Part shown: in pieces, positions 1-6,947 of the stretch
Position numbering within the stretch: the first letter of the stretch is position 1
Layout: each line of letters begins with the position of its first letter
Assembly (NCBI GenBank): GCA_004375785.1
Contig: SOKM01000114.1
Span: 1 to 24,038, forward strand
Direction: 5' to 3'
DNA: 24,038 nt
Source of the DNA: Candidatus Cloacimonadota bacterium
Lineage (GTDB): Bacteria; Hydrothermota; E44-bin80
Notes under the pieces: generated by a model
The model's input: the letters and a program-made list of their open reading frames with translations, nothing else
Databases searched by the model: none
Told to the model about the DNA's origin: nothing
Position numbers and translations under genes: made by a program

Positions 1-521
1 CCCTGAAGCGCCTCTTCTGCCAGCTTATACTCAGTTACATCTCGAGAAATCAAAAGGATATTGTAACCTTTTCCTTCAGGATTCTCAACGAGATTCGCAG
101 TTGATTCTATATAATGCCACTTCCCGGACTTGTCGGGAAACCTGAAATTGATATGTTCAAATATTCCTTCTTGTTTTAATTTTAATAACTTACTTATTTT
201 AGCCTTAGTATATTTCATCAGCAAAGGAACCAGGCGCTTTTTGTCTTCAGGGTGCATCATGTTTAACCCTGACTTACCAATAAGTTCTTCTGGTTTATAA
301 CCAAGCTGCTTATACGATGGGCTGACATAAGTAAGAACGCCTTTGAATGTTAACAGTGCTATGTAATCTGATGTATTATCAGCTATAAGTTTGTATATCT
401 TTCCGCTTTCTTGTAGATCTTCATCCTTTCGTTTGCTATCGGTCTCCAATTTTGCAATTTGCTGCCGAAGTTCTTTCAATTCATTTATAAGTTGCTCTTT
501 TGTCTTATTTTTATCTTTCAT
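1..521 (-). CDS. PAS-domain sensor protein, N-terminal part (cut by window edge)
   Basis: The reading frame is open from an ATG at 521 to the left edge, giving 173 codons with no stop, so the C-terminal output domain is missing. Residues about 5-40 are charged and heptad-like (KEQLINELKELRQQIAKLE), a short coiled coil. Residues about 45-165 are a PAS domain: it opens with the pattern YKLIADNTSDYIALL, continues through YVSPSYKQLGYKPEELIG and the HPED stretch, and ends with the PAC-like segment LISRDVTEYKLAEEAL. Proteins that start this way are usually sensor histidine kinases or PAS-GGDEF proteins; which one this is cannot be seen. No signal peptide or membrane segment precedes the PAS domain, so the visible part is cytoplasmic. 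A promoter candidate lies at 588-616. No strong Shine-Dalgarno sequence precedes the ATG. Confidence 0.85.
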   Translation of the reverse strand, partial: MKDKNKTKEQLINELKELRQQIAKLETDSKRKDEDLQESGKIYKLIADNTSDYIALLTFKGVLTYVSPSYKQLGYKPEELIGKSGLNMMHPEDKKRLVPLLMKYTKAKISKLLKLKQEGIFEHINFRFPDKSGKWHYIESTANLVENPEGKGYNILLISRDVTEYKLAEEALQ

Positions 522-587
522 CTTATTGATTCAAGTTTAAAAAATGTATTATAATTGTTATTTTACTATCTGATTTTCATAAACCCT

Positions 588-616
588 ATATTACATAAAT
601 TATGCAATTTTGTCAA
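588..616 (-). promoter_or_regulatory. Candidate sigma-70 promoter of the PAS gene
   Basis: On the minus strand a TTGACA -35 box (616-611) is followed, after 17 nt, by TAATAT (593-588), a 4/6 match to TATAAT. Transcription would start near 581, about 60 nt before the ATG at 521. The -35 box overlaps the TGA stop codon of the upstream membrane-protein gene. The context TTCTTGACA resembles the -35 contexts at 3991, 18796 and 18904. Confidence 0.5.
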
Positions 617-1149
617 GAATGTTTTTTATTTGGGGCGGCGCGTACTGCACTCCCCGGGCAGATTAATCTCATCCTACAATTTGCACAGTTTTTTTTCCTG
701 CCGATTGCGCCACTATAAAAAGATACCAGAAGTAGAAGAAACATCACTATTATTTTATATATCGAAAATTTTTGAATAAGAGAAATAATAATCAAGATAA
801 GAGGAATTAAACTTAAGAGTCCGTAGGTAAACGGAGCAAGTTTTATACCGATATTTGTGTTAAACCTTTCAATGTTTCCTTTTTTGAAGAATCGAGCAGA
901 AAGTTTGCCCCAACCCATTGCACACCATTTGTCATAATAGTAACAATTTGTGCAAACCAATTTCCGTAACACAATGTATACCATTACAATGGCAAGGGAA
1001 AGATAAATCCAGGCAACTAAGGGATATAAGAACCAGCAGGCGATTATTCCCAGAGCAATCCAGAGGAACATCATAAAATTGCCTAAAATTATGCCTGCCT
1101 TCGGAAATTCTTCAAACCCCTGTTCATAGATTTTTATTTCCTTTATCAT
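613..1149 (-). CDS. Conserved membrane protein with two cysteine clusters
   Basis: This is a 178-residue protein of unknown function. The frame opens earlier, at 1188, but the ATG at 1149 is preferred: it has AAGGGG about 9 nt upstream and begins 16 bases after the previous gene's stop, whereas the earlier start would overlap that gene. Hydrophobic segments cover about residues 18-45, 47-62 and 106-148. Between them sits a polar segment with Cys66, Cys69 and Cys76 (CTNCYYYDKWC) followed by GWGKLSARFFKKGN. A second cluster, Cys155, Cys158 and Cys164, lies in the C-terminal tail. Two membrane-flanking CxxC-x(5-6)-C clusters suggest a bound metal or redox pair. I recognise the motif as recurring in uncharacterised proteins of anaerobes but know no function. 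It is probably co-transcribed with the GH114 gene upstream. Confidence 0.8.
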   Translation of the reverse strand: MIKEIKIYEQGFEEFPKAGIILGNFMMFLWIALGIIACWFLYPLVAWIYLSLAIVMVYIVLRKLVCTNCYYYDKWCAMGWGKLSARFFKKGNIERFNTNIGIKLAPFTYGLLSLIPLILIIISLIQKFSIYKIIVMFLLLLVSFYSGAIGRKKNCANCRMRLICPGSAVRAAPNKKHS

Positions 1150-1165
1150 ACGAATTTCCCCTTCT

Positions 1166-2158
1166 TTATTGACTCTCAAAGTATTCAAATGCGTCTATTA
1201 TATCGAGATAGACGCCGTCGAATCCTGCATCAAGAATCTTCTTAAGATACGAATCATCGTTCCCAAAGATAATATCCTGCCAGTCATTCTTCCAGTACCT
1301 GACCTTATAGTTACCTTGCCAGTTCGGATTTTCCTCTGCAAGCCAGGATGGCGGATTTGTCTCCCACTCTGTTTGCCAGTAATACCTGTAATCTTCCGCC
1401 TCGCCAATGCTCATATAGGCAATAACCTGTCGAGAACCACCATTCGATTTGAGCCTCAAAGAGAAGACTTCACCAGATGTTAATGATAAATCTCCAAAGA
1501 ATAAGTCAATGATGAATATATCATAATCGGTTCCTTTGATGGCATTCAGGAAACTATCTTTATCGGCAAATGAACTCGGGTCAAGCAAATAGAGGAAATT
1601 CTTTGCTTCTGTTAACGAAGTGATGTTGGAAGTGTTCAAATTATATGGGTTTGCGGGGTATGTTGGGATGTTGTCCAGGTTCCTGTGGTCGGCTGCAAAT
1701 GATATATACCCTTTTAAGGTATTCTGTTCGTAGGAGCTATCCACATAAACCTGAGTTGAACAATAATCAGTAACCAAGACTTCAACATCATTATTTTCGG
1801 CAATATCAAGGAAAGCAACCATATAGCTACGTTCGGCTACAGGAGTGGGTACATCATCGCTTTCATAGCCATAAAAAAGGTCCTCTCTACCGACGCCGTC
1901 AATTGCATTTATGTATGCTACCACTGGATTACCTGATTCTTCTCCATTGTCAGTCAGCAGTTCCTGCCCGTTCTGTGGAATGATGATAAAGGTAGGATTG
2001 ATTACCTTCGCATATTCACTGATTCCCTGGACAAAATCCCGCATATCCTGACGATAATCCCTTTCATTTTCTGGTCCGTTATCATCTCTCTCTTTAGGAC
2101 AACTCACTATCAGAAACGCTGTAATAACCAGTATAAGTGTAAATAACGGTTTCTTCAT
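1166..2158 (-). CDS. MJ1477/TM1410-family (GH114-like) putative glycoside hydrolase, lipoprotein
   Basis: The 330-residue protein has a lipoprotein signal: two lysines, a hydrophobic stretch (residues 5-18) and a lipobox ending at Cys20 (LIVSC). It should therefore be anchored in the envelope. The mature part is acid-rich up to about residue 35, then follows a TIM-barrel family seen in TM1410 and endo-alpha-1,4-polygalactosaminidases. Recognisable pieces are DMRDFVQGISEYAK (38-51), the strand VIAYMSIGEAEDYRYYW (245-261) and GFDGVYLDIIDAFEYF (312-327), where Asp and Glu residues at strand ends would be catalytic. The length is normal for the family, and the end at 330 follows that last motif directly. 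AAGGAG lies 7 nt before the ATG. Members are proposed to cleave galactosamine-rich polysaccharide, but the substrate here is unknown. Confidence 0.85.
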   Translation of the reverse strand: MKKPLFTLILVITAFLIVSCPKERDDNGPENERDYRQDMRDFVQGISEYAKVINPTFIIIPQNGQELLTDNGEESGNPVVAYINAIDGVGREDLFYGYESDDVPTPVAERSYMVAFLDIAENNDVEVLVTDYCSTQVYVDSSYEQNTLKGYISFAADHRNLDNIPTYPANPYNLNTSNITSLTEAKNFLYLLDPSSFADKDSFLNAIKGTDYDIFIIDLFFGDLSLTSGEVFSLRLKSNGGSRQVIAYMSIGEAEDYRYYWQTEWETNPPSWLAEENPNWQGNYKVRYWKNDWQDIIFGNDDSYLKKILDAGFDGVYLDIIDAFEYFESQ

Positions 2159-2447
2159 ATAGTTACTCCTTGGAAAGAATGAATCGCATCACCTAAAGGA
2201 CTTTTGTTGTTGCCTGCAAATTCTTTCAAAGGCTCCATCAAACCCACAGTAAGTATTTTGGGTAAAAAATACTCGATGAACGGTTTACATTCTTTAATTG
2301 AAAGTCGGTTCATTGTTCATTAGATCTTCATAATGACCAATAACTTCTTTGATGTAAAAAGAGTAGAGCTCTTGATCTTTATAATCCATCTAACATCTTT
2401 TGTAAATATTCAGTCAACTGCATTACTTTTTAAAAAAGGCTATCTAT
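2159..2447. other. Intergenic stretch, no gene
   Basis: No credible coding frame, RNA gene or convincing promoter was found here, apart from the Shine-Dalgarno of the GH114 gene at its left end and the dispersed 20-mer at 2402-2421. The rest of the gap up to 2565 is taken up by the palindromic element at 2448-2555. Confidence 0.5.
2402..2421. repeat. Dispersed 20-bp direct repeat, copy 1
   Basis: The 20 bases GTAAATATTCAGTCAACTGC are repeated exactly at 21994-22013, nearly 20 kb away. At both places the 20-mer lies just to the left of a GAGATTG/CTTGTCCTGAG-type palindromic element, so it is probably part of one larger dispersed repeat. Confidence 0.8.
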
Positions 2448-2555
2448 GAGATTGACTACTCACGAAGTTTACACTGAACTCATTCGCTTCACTCAGAGCT
2501 TGCCCTGAGAGAAACGAAGGGATAAACTCCGTGTAGTGGTATATTCAGCAATCTC
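2448..2555. repeat. Palindromic intergenic repeat element (GAGATTG...CAATCTC)
   Basis: GAGATTG at 2448-2454 and CAATCTC at 2549-2555 form perfect 7-bp ends. Inside them AGTTTA (2466-2471) pairs with TAAACT (2523-2528). At the centre, 2483-2496 pairs with 2505-2518 (TTCG/CGAA, TTC/GAA, CTCAG/CTGAG, two mismatches) around an 8-nt loop. The whole element can fold as one long cruciform or RNA hairpin. It starts 10 nt past the stop codon of the methyltransferase at 2566 and could end that transcript, but no U-run follows. A related copy lies at 22018-22110. Confidence 0.7.
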
Positions 2556-2565
2556 TTGCAATTTG

Positions 2566-3366
2566 TTAATGGGAAGCAGTATCCTTTAGAACAAAATAAA
2601 AATATTCCTTTTCTCCCGTTACAAAAGATTTATATGTTTTTGAGCCTTTTATTCCAGAAAAATTTTTAGTAAATTTATGCAGGAATTTCGGCACTAATTT
2701 TCTAATAAGTTCTATCCTTCTTTCGTTATCTATATCCAATGCCTTTATAACATTATGGGTTATGATTTCTTCTTTTATGATATTAAATTGTGATTTTTTT
2801 AATTGTTCTTTTAAGTGGGTTATAGATTTTCTATTTCTAAAATCTGCAAATAAAAAATATCCATTAGGTTTAAGAACTCTATGGACTTCGTTAAAAAACC
2901 TATTTATATCTTCATAACAATGAGAAGATTCAACATTAATAACAACATGAAAATTTTCACCTTTAAATAATAGATTTAGTGCATTCCTCCAGGAAAAGGA
3001 TAATCCTTTAATAGAATAATACTTGTTGCAAAAATTCATGGATTTTTTACAGAGGTCAACCCCTATAATCGACCTTGGTTTCAGATATCGGGCTATAAAA
3101 GAGGTTCCACCTCCCCTTCCACAACCTACTTCCAATACATCTAAGCCTTCCAATGTAATTGCAGTTGCAACATGATTATAAAGCTGAATAGGGTATCTAT
3201 TGCTCTCATCATTTTTCAATAATTGTAATTCTTTTTTATTATCAGCATAACCATAGTTAAGAAATGTTGCTTCCGAATTTTTATCTATTCTACTTATATA
3301 CGAATACCAAATTCTTGAAAGATGTTTCATCAATTTTCTTAGAAATATTTCTTTGGCTAACATCAT
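2566..3366 (-). CDS. Class I SAM-dependent methyltransferase
   Basis: The 266-residue protein has a Rossmann-fold methyltransferase core. Motif I is VLEVGCGRGGGTSFIARYL (about residues 75-93), followed by the acidic loop IIGVDLCKKSM that binds the SAM ribose. Motif IV is VVINVESSHCYEDINRFF and post-IV is RVLKPNGYFLFADFR. Closest in feel are small-molecule, lipid or polyketide O/C-methyltransferases (the UbiE-like and phthiotriol-type group); the substrate cannot be read from sequence. The start is uncertain: ATGs at 3366 and 3363 lack a Shine-Dalgarno, and an ATG 12 codons later is possible. By eye the gene is more AT-rich than its neighbours, which could reflect transfer. It starts 19 nt after the lipoprotein gene's stop and may be read from that gene's promoter. 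Confidence 0.85.
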   Translation of the reverse strand: MMLAKEIFLRKLMKHLSRIWYSYISRIDKNSEATFLNYGYADNKKELQLLKNDESNRYPIQLYNHVATAITLEGLDVLEVGCGRGGGTSFIARYLKPRSIIGVDLCKKSMNFCNKYYSIKGLSFSWRNALNLLFKGENFHVVINVESSHCYEDINRFFNEVHRVLKPNGYFLFADFRNRKSITHLKEQLKKSQFNIIKEEIITHNVIKALDIDNERRIELIRKLVPKFLHKFTKNFSGIKGSKTYKSFVTGEKEYFYFVLKDTASH

Positions 3367-3385
3367 TTTTTAAGGAAAAATAAAT

Positions 3386-3910
3386 TTACTTTCCAGGTCT
3401 TATGCTTTTTGCTATATGAGTCAAAATATCCTTATTTTTTCGATACCAATCTTCATCTGCTTTAATATAAAAAGAGATTCTCTTATCCTCTTCGTGTCGA
3501 ATAAAATATAGAATGTCCTTGCAAATAATGCGTTTTCCTTTTGTGCCATCTCTAAATTCAAAGTCTTGTATTTGTCCCCTATCTTTTGTTAATGATTCAT
3601 AATAGTCTTCATCGGGTAAAACTTTATTACTTCCATATATCCTTATATCAACTTTTTCATTGTCGGTTATAATAAAATATCCGTCACCGGTTGCAGATTT
3701 ATCTATTGCTTTCCAGGTTTTGGGCAGGTCAAACCAGAAATTAAACCTTGCATTGGCTACTGTTTTATACTCTGAATTTTCTATAGGAAAATATTCTGCC
3801 TCTGCATCTGTGGTATTTACCTTTTTTGATATATCATTATCTGATGTTTGATTTGAATCATTGCATGACAACAGGATAAAAATTAACAATATTATCATAC
3901 TATTTCTCAT
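3386..3910 (-). CDS. Small secreted lipoprotein of unknown function
   Basis: The start is taken at the ATG at 3910, which has AAGGAAG about 8 nt upstream; the open frame reaches 4015 but only through low-quality sequence overlapping a repeat. The 174-residue product begins MRNSMIILLIFILLSC, a lipoprotein signal with the cysteine at residue 16, then an Asn/Asp/Ser-rich linker. The globular part resembles envelope proteins of the form 'F-F-LP-W' (FNFWFDLPKTWKAID), followed by alternating strands and a C-terminal helix (YRKNKDILTHIAKSIRP). This layout recalls PsbP/DUF1795-like lipoproteins, but I cannot assign a family with certainty. A promoter candidate lies at 3965-3991. Confidence 0.75.
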   Translation of the reverse strand: MRNSMIILLIFILLSCNDSNQTSDNDISKKVNTTDAEAEYFPIENSEYKTVANARFNFWFDLPKTWKAIDKSATGDGYFIITDNEKVDIRIYGSNKVLPDEDYYESLTKDRGQIQDFEFRDGTKGKRIICKDILYFIRHEEDKRISFYIKADEDWYRKNKDILTHIAKSIRPGK

Positions 3911-3964
3911 ATTAAATTCTTCCTTTTTAAATCTATGGTGTTTAACATTACCACATATCCGAAT

Positions 3965-3991
3965 AGTATAAAGAAATAGATAAAAAGTCAA
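3965..3991 (-). promoter_or_regulatory. Candidate promoter of the lipoprotein gene
   Basis: Minus-strand TTGACT (3991-3986) is followed after 15 nt by TATACT (3970-3965). Both boxes match 5/6, but the spacer is short. Transcription would start near 3958, about 48 nt before the ATG. The -35 box lies at the edge of the dispersed repeat at 3987-4019. Confidence 0.45.
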
Positions 3992-4019
3992 GAAAAAATT
4001 CAGCCACAAAGGCACAAAG
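3987..4019. repeat. Dispersed 33-bp repeat with octamer units, copy 1
   Basis: These 33 bases match 18792-18824 with a single mismatch (3994 against 18799). The right part consists of octamers of the form NCACAAAG: two here (4004-4011, 4012-4019) and three at the other copy. Both copies lie directly upstream of a minus-strand gene for an exported protein, and the left end of each provides the TTGAC of that gene's putative -35 box. Confidence 0.85.
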
Positions 4020-4042
4020 ATTTAACTAATTTTAGATAGTCG

Positions 4043-4090
4043 CAGGCCCTGTCCTGAACCATACGGTACAGGGCCTGTCCTGAGCTTGTC
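4043..4090. repeat. Hairpin-forming intergenic repeat (CTTGTCCTGAG family)
   Basis: CAGGCCCTGT (4043-4052) and ACAGGGCCTG (4068-4077) form a perfect 10-bp stem, and inside it ACC/GGT adds three pairs. The bases at 4074-4090 (CCTGTCCTGAGCTTGTC) belong to the same word family as 2496-2509 and 22045-22058. It lies between the PPOX gene's end (4111) and the next promoter, so it may block read-through, but there is no U-tract. Confidence 0.6.
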
Positions 4091-4110
4091 TAATGTCTCA
4101 GGTCTTCGGA

Positions 4111-4509
4111 TTACGGTTCATAGATTTGGAGTTTGCTCATCCAGCTGTCTCTCCACTCAATTTTTTTAATGATAATCTTCAATAGACAAAATTCGGTAGA
4201 CTCTGGACCATTGGGAAAGTGTTGAAACAAATCGAAAGTAGCAAGTTTCCACACCCTCCTTTTCTCATCTAAATCTTCGATGATTTTTGCTTCGCCGATG
4301 ACTGTGGCTGCCTTATCTCCTTGGGGTTGCTCCACAAAAGCAATACAAACCTTAGGATTTTGTCGTATCTGTTTTACCTTTCTGGAGGTAGTGTAAGTAG
4401 TCACCCAGATTGACATGTCGTCTTCCACAATTGGAGAAACCGGACGAACCCACGGTTGCTCACTATCACAAGTAGCAAGGTAGACATGGAGAGAATTCTT
4501 CTTCATCAT
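4111..4509 (-). CDS. Pyridoxamine 5'-phosphate oxidase-fold (FMN-binding) protein
   Basis: The product, 132 residues from the first ATG, is a single split-barrel flavin domain. It shows SLHVYLATCDSEQPWVRPV, then SIWVTTYTTSRKVKQIRQNPKVCIAFVEQ and a final strand CLLKIIIKKIEWRDSW. These match the PPOX/general-stress-protein group, which binds FMN or F420 and often reduces unknown substrates as a dimer. The family normally has about 10-15 residues before the LAT strand, including an 'I...M/L' helix. Here the frame continues upstream with sensible residues (SGEKQKIVS) but has no ATG, GTG or TTG there. GAGGAGG, the only good Shine-Dalgarno, is inside the end of the preceding gene, 35-40 nt before the ATG. 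The start may therefore be a rare codon (AUA, AUC or AUU) or the gene may depend on coupling. Confidence 0.8.
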   Translation of the reverse strand: MMKKNSLHVYLATCDSEQPWVRPVSPIVEDDMSIWVTTYTTSRKVKQIRQNPKVCIAFVEQPQGDKAATVIGEAKIIEDLDEKRRVWKLATFDLFQHFPNGPESTEFCLLKIIIKKIEWRDSWMSKLQIYEP

Positions 4510-4538
4510 GCTTACAATCTTCTGTTTTTCACCTGAGT

Positions 4539-5306
4539 TTATGATTTTACCTCCTCTTTTTTAGCCACTACAATCATTCTTCTCGAATCACTGGTAACAA
4601 GATTTCCATCCCAGTCACCATATATTTTGCACCATTTAAACCCTCCATCTCTTAATAAATTTCTTAACTCTGTGGGATTATAAAACCTTACAAAAAAAGG
4701 TTTATCTTTCCTTTTACTATTCCTAATGACGATTCTTCTATTATACATGCGTCCTGTTGCACTATCGAATGTGATTCTATCTATCATTAAATCGTTTTCC
4801 TTTTCTGTCACAATATACGGAAGAAAATGTTTCAGGAAAACATCCCTGTTATGAGTGTCAAAGCAGAACAGTCCTCCTGGTTTGAGTGCCTGAGCAACAT
4901 TTTCAAGAACCCTGAGATTTTCCTCATCCTCAAAATATCCAAAGGAAGTGTAAAGGAGAAGAACTCTGTCAAACTCGTCTTTGAATGAGATTTCTCTCAT
5001 ATCTTCTTGTATATACTTAACAGTAACTTCTCTTTCCTCTGCATCCTTTTTCGCAATTTCAAGAAGACCCGCTGTAATATCAACTCCTGTAACTCTGTGT
5101 CCAAGTTCTGCGAGATAGTTTGCATGTCTTCCATGACCACAAGCTAAGTCAAGAATTCGCATAGCCTTATCAAGTTACAATTCTTTCACAAGGAACTCTA
5201 TTTGCTTTTTTGTTCGCTCTTTAGTTAATGCATCTTCATAAAAATATAAGTAATCCTTGGGTTCAAAGACCGCCTCGAAATCAAATATTGACTTGTCCTG
5301 TGCCAT
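4539..5306 (-). pseudogene. Class I SAM methyltransferase interrupted by an in-frame TAA
   Basis: The gene begins at the ATG at 5306, which has AAAGGAG 8 nt upstream. It reads 43 codons (ending EFLVKEL) to TAA at 5177-5175, and continues in the same frame (LDKAMRILDLACGHGRHANY) to 4539. The upstream part supplies the N-terminal helices typical of this family, so the stop replaces one codon of a 255-residue methyltransferase; a single G-to-T or A-to-T change would explain it. The main body has motif I (LDLACGHGRHANYLAELG), the VTGVDIT acidic loop, LLYTSFGYFEDEENLRVL (motif IV region) and ALKPGGLFCFDTHNRD, all intact. Restart at the internal ATG at 5162 would give a 207-residue protein lacking the lid helices, but it has only AAGG 2 nt away. 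Sequencing error cannot be excluded. Confidence 0.75.
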
Positions 5307-5339
5307 CTCAAAAACTCCTTTCAAGAGAATTATTTATCA

Positions 5340-6068
5340 TTAAACTTTTTCCTTCTCAATTACTGCGATGTAGACGGAACCCTCTGAATCTATAAAACGC
5401 TTAACGCTCCACCCTGTGCCTTCCAGAATTTCTTGCATTTCATCTTTGGAGACTAAAAGGTAATCATACCAGGGTTCTGCATATTTTTTGAACCTAACTC
5501 TCAGTCTTATTTGACCACCCATTCTACCTCTTTTTCGGTTAGATTTGTGGTATTCCAGATGGTAAGACTCGTCTGTCTGGTAAGGGTCTCTGCTCTCCGC
5601 CACAATAATTGCATTCTCTGTAGTGATGTGAAAGAATCTTCTAAGGAGCCATTTAGCTCTCTCTTTGTTTGCAAACAATCCGAAATTATTTCCCAGCATA
5701 AGTATTGTATCAAATTTGCCTAATTTTGAGTCGAGCTTTGTAACAGGTAAAACTTTCGTCTTTCTTAAGCCTCTCAATTTACAAACCTTGATTGCCAGTG
5801 GAGATACATCTGTTCCTAATATATCAAACCCTTCTCTTTGAAGATACAAAGAATGTCTTCCTGCACCACACCCTATATCAAGTACCCTACCGTGAACATA
5901 TTTCATTGCCTTTTTTATATGAACAGACCAATCTTTATATTCTGAAAAATATTCACTAATATCAGCAGACTCAACGTAACCATCATTTCTTTCTATAATC
6001 ATAGAAGTTCTTTTGCCTTTAAAATAGCTATGAAATGCTTGACCAAATGCATCCTTGTAATCTTTCAC
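5340..6068 (-). CDS. Class I SAM-dependent methyltransferase
   Basis: The 242-residue protein starts at a GTG (6068) with GGAGG about 8 nt upstream; the nearby ATG is out of frame. The N-terminus, KDAFGQAFHSYFKGK and then IIERNDGYVESADISEYFSEY, is characteristic of a small family of uncharacterised methyltransferases. Motif I is GRVLDIGCGAGRHSLYLQREG (about residues 60-80), followed by ILGTDVSPLAI. The motif IV region is DTILMLGNNFGLF. The C-terminal half (IRLRVRFKKYAEPWYDYLLVS) forms the last strands. The substrate is unknown. It precedes the interrupted methyltransferase by 33 nt and the two are probably one transcript; the third methyltransferase of the window lies 2 kb downstream. Confidence 0.85.
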   Translation of the reverse strand: MKDYKDAFGQAFHSYFKGKRTSMIIERNDGYVESADISEYFSEYKDWSVHIKKAMKYVHGRVLDIGCGAGRHSLYLQREGFDILGTDVSPLAIKVCKLRGLRKTKVLPVTKLDSKLGKFDTILMLGNNFGLFANKERAKWLLRRFFHITTENAIIVAESRDPYQTDESYHLEYHKSNRKRGRMGGQIRLRVRFKKYAEPWYDYLLVSKDEMQEILEGTGWSVKRFIDSEGSVYIAVIEKEKV

Positions 6069-6098
6069 TTTTCATTCCTCCATTTACAAATCTTCATC

Positions 6099-6177
6099 GG
6101 AGTAGCGAGACTTGTCTCGCGCTAAGGGATGCAAAGCTATCCTTGAAACGTATGTTCACAGCAAGCTCTGCTACACC
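6099..6177. repeat. Composite inverted-repeat element between genes
   Basis: The ends GGAGTAGC (6099-6106) and GCTACACC (6170-6177) are inverted copies (7 of 8). The left arm contains a perfect 7-bp hairpin, GCGAGAC-TT-GTCTCGC (6105-6120). The right arm contains a smaller one, AGCA...TGCT (6160-6172). In the middle, AAGGGAT and ATCCTT can also pair. It resembles two head-to-head REP-like units and fills the gap between the MBL-fold gene and the methyltransferase gene at 6068. Confidence 0.6.
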
Positions 6178-6190
6178 ACCTATGTTAGTC

Positions 6191-6931
6191 TTAAATCTCA
6201 TGTTTTATGTTTGATTTCCGTTTTCCTTTGTGGACAAGGATAAAATCTTTTGCTAACTTTCCGACCTCTTTTGCCAAATCTTCGGAGAGATGTACCTTTT
6301 CAAGAGTTTCTTTTTTTGCTCCCTTACTTGTTTGAATTGTTGCCTCTATGATTGCTAAATCTGCTTCTTTTACTAATTCCTTTAGAGACGGACACATTCC
6401 TGTATCACCGCTAATTGCGATTGTTTCTCCTTTATACGAAATCCTGTATCCCATAGCAGGAATCCCGTCAAGTATTCCAGAACCTTTTATACTTCCACAA
6501 TGGACAACAGAATAAGCTTCAATTGACATATCTGCAATGTGAAGTATTTCCCGAGACCGAATTTCTTTTCGTGAGATTTTAAAAGGTATAGTATCCTGAT
6601 AACATCTTATGAAGTTTTCAACTATGGAAAAAACCTCTGTGCATCCTTCTGGAGCTAAAATTGGCAGTTCTTCTTTTCGTCCCTTCATCCTCAAAAACCC
6701 GAGTAGTGAATGTAAGCTACCCACATGGTCAAAGTGTCCATGAGTAAAAAATATTCCTTTAATTTCATTAACATCAAGTTTATTTGATAAAATGTCTCTC
6801 AATACTCCATCTCCAGCATCAAAAAGAAGAGAACCGTTCTCATTGCCTATCCAGATTTGCTGTGCAACCCCCGCTCTCGAATATAAAATATTAACTGATA
6901 ACCCTTTTCCTTTCCATTCGTTCCGGTTCAT
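6191..6931 (-). CDS. Metallo-beta-lactamase-fold hydrolase (RNase Z-like)
   Basis: The 246-residue protein has the zinc-binding signature THGHFDHVGS (His64, His66, Asp68, His69), a third-motif His144 (SVVHCGS), the bridging Asp176 in ISGDTG, and a possible final His214 in KVHLSEDLA. The order and spacing match the RNase Z/arylsulfatase branch, which cleaves tRNA 3' trailers or small phosphodiesters and sulfate esters. The exosite arm typical of tRNA-processing RNase Z is not clear, so a small-molecule or general phosphodiesterase role is as likely. The N-terminus runs LSVNILYSRAGVAQQIWI, about 10 residues longer than usual and without a Shine-Dalgarno at the ATG, so the start is uncertain. 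The protein is probably cytoplasmic, since it has no signal peptide. Confidence 0.8.
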   Translation of the reverse strand: MNRNEWKGKGLSVNILYSRAGVAQQIWIGNENGSLLFDAGDGVLRDILSNKLDVNEIKGIFFTHGHFDHVGSLHSLLGFLRMKGRKEELPILAPEGCTEVFSIVENFIRCYQDTIPFKISRKEIRSREILHIADMSIEAYSVVHCGSIKGSGILDGIPAMGYRISYKGETIAISGDTGMCPSLKELVKEADLAIIEATIQTSKGAKKETLEKVHLSEDLAKEVGKLAKDFILVHKGKRKSNIKHEI

Positions 6932-6947
6932 TTTAAATAATCAAATA

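Noticed and set aside
1150..1188. Longer start of the cysteine-rich membrane protein at 1188
   Set aside because: It would overlap the end of the GH114 gene; the ATG at 1149 has AAGGGG in front and fits the gene spacing.
5175..5177. TAA recoding (alternative genetic code or programmed read-through)
   Set aside because: Other genes here use TAA as their normal stop (for example at 4111 and 4539), so reassignment is excluded and no read-through signal is visible.
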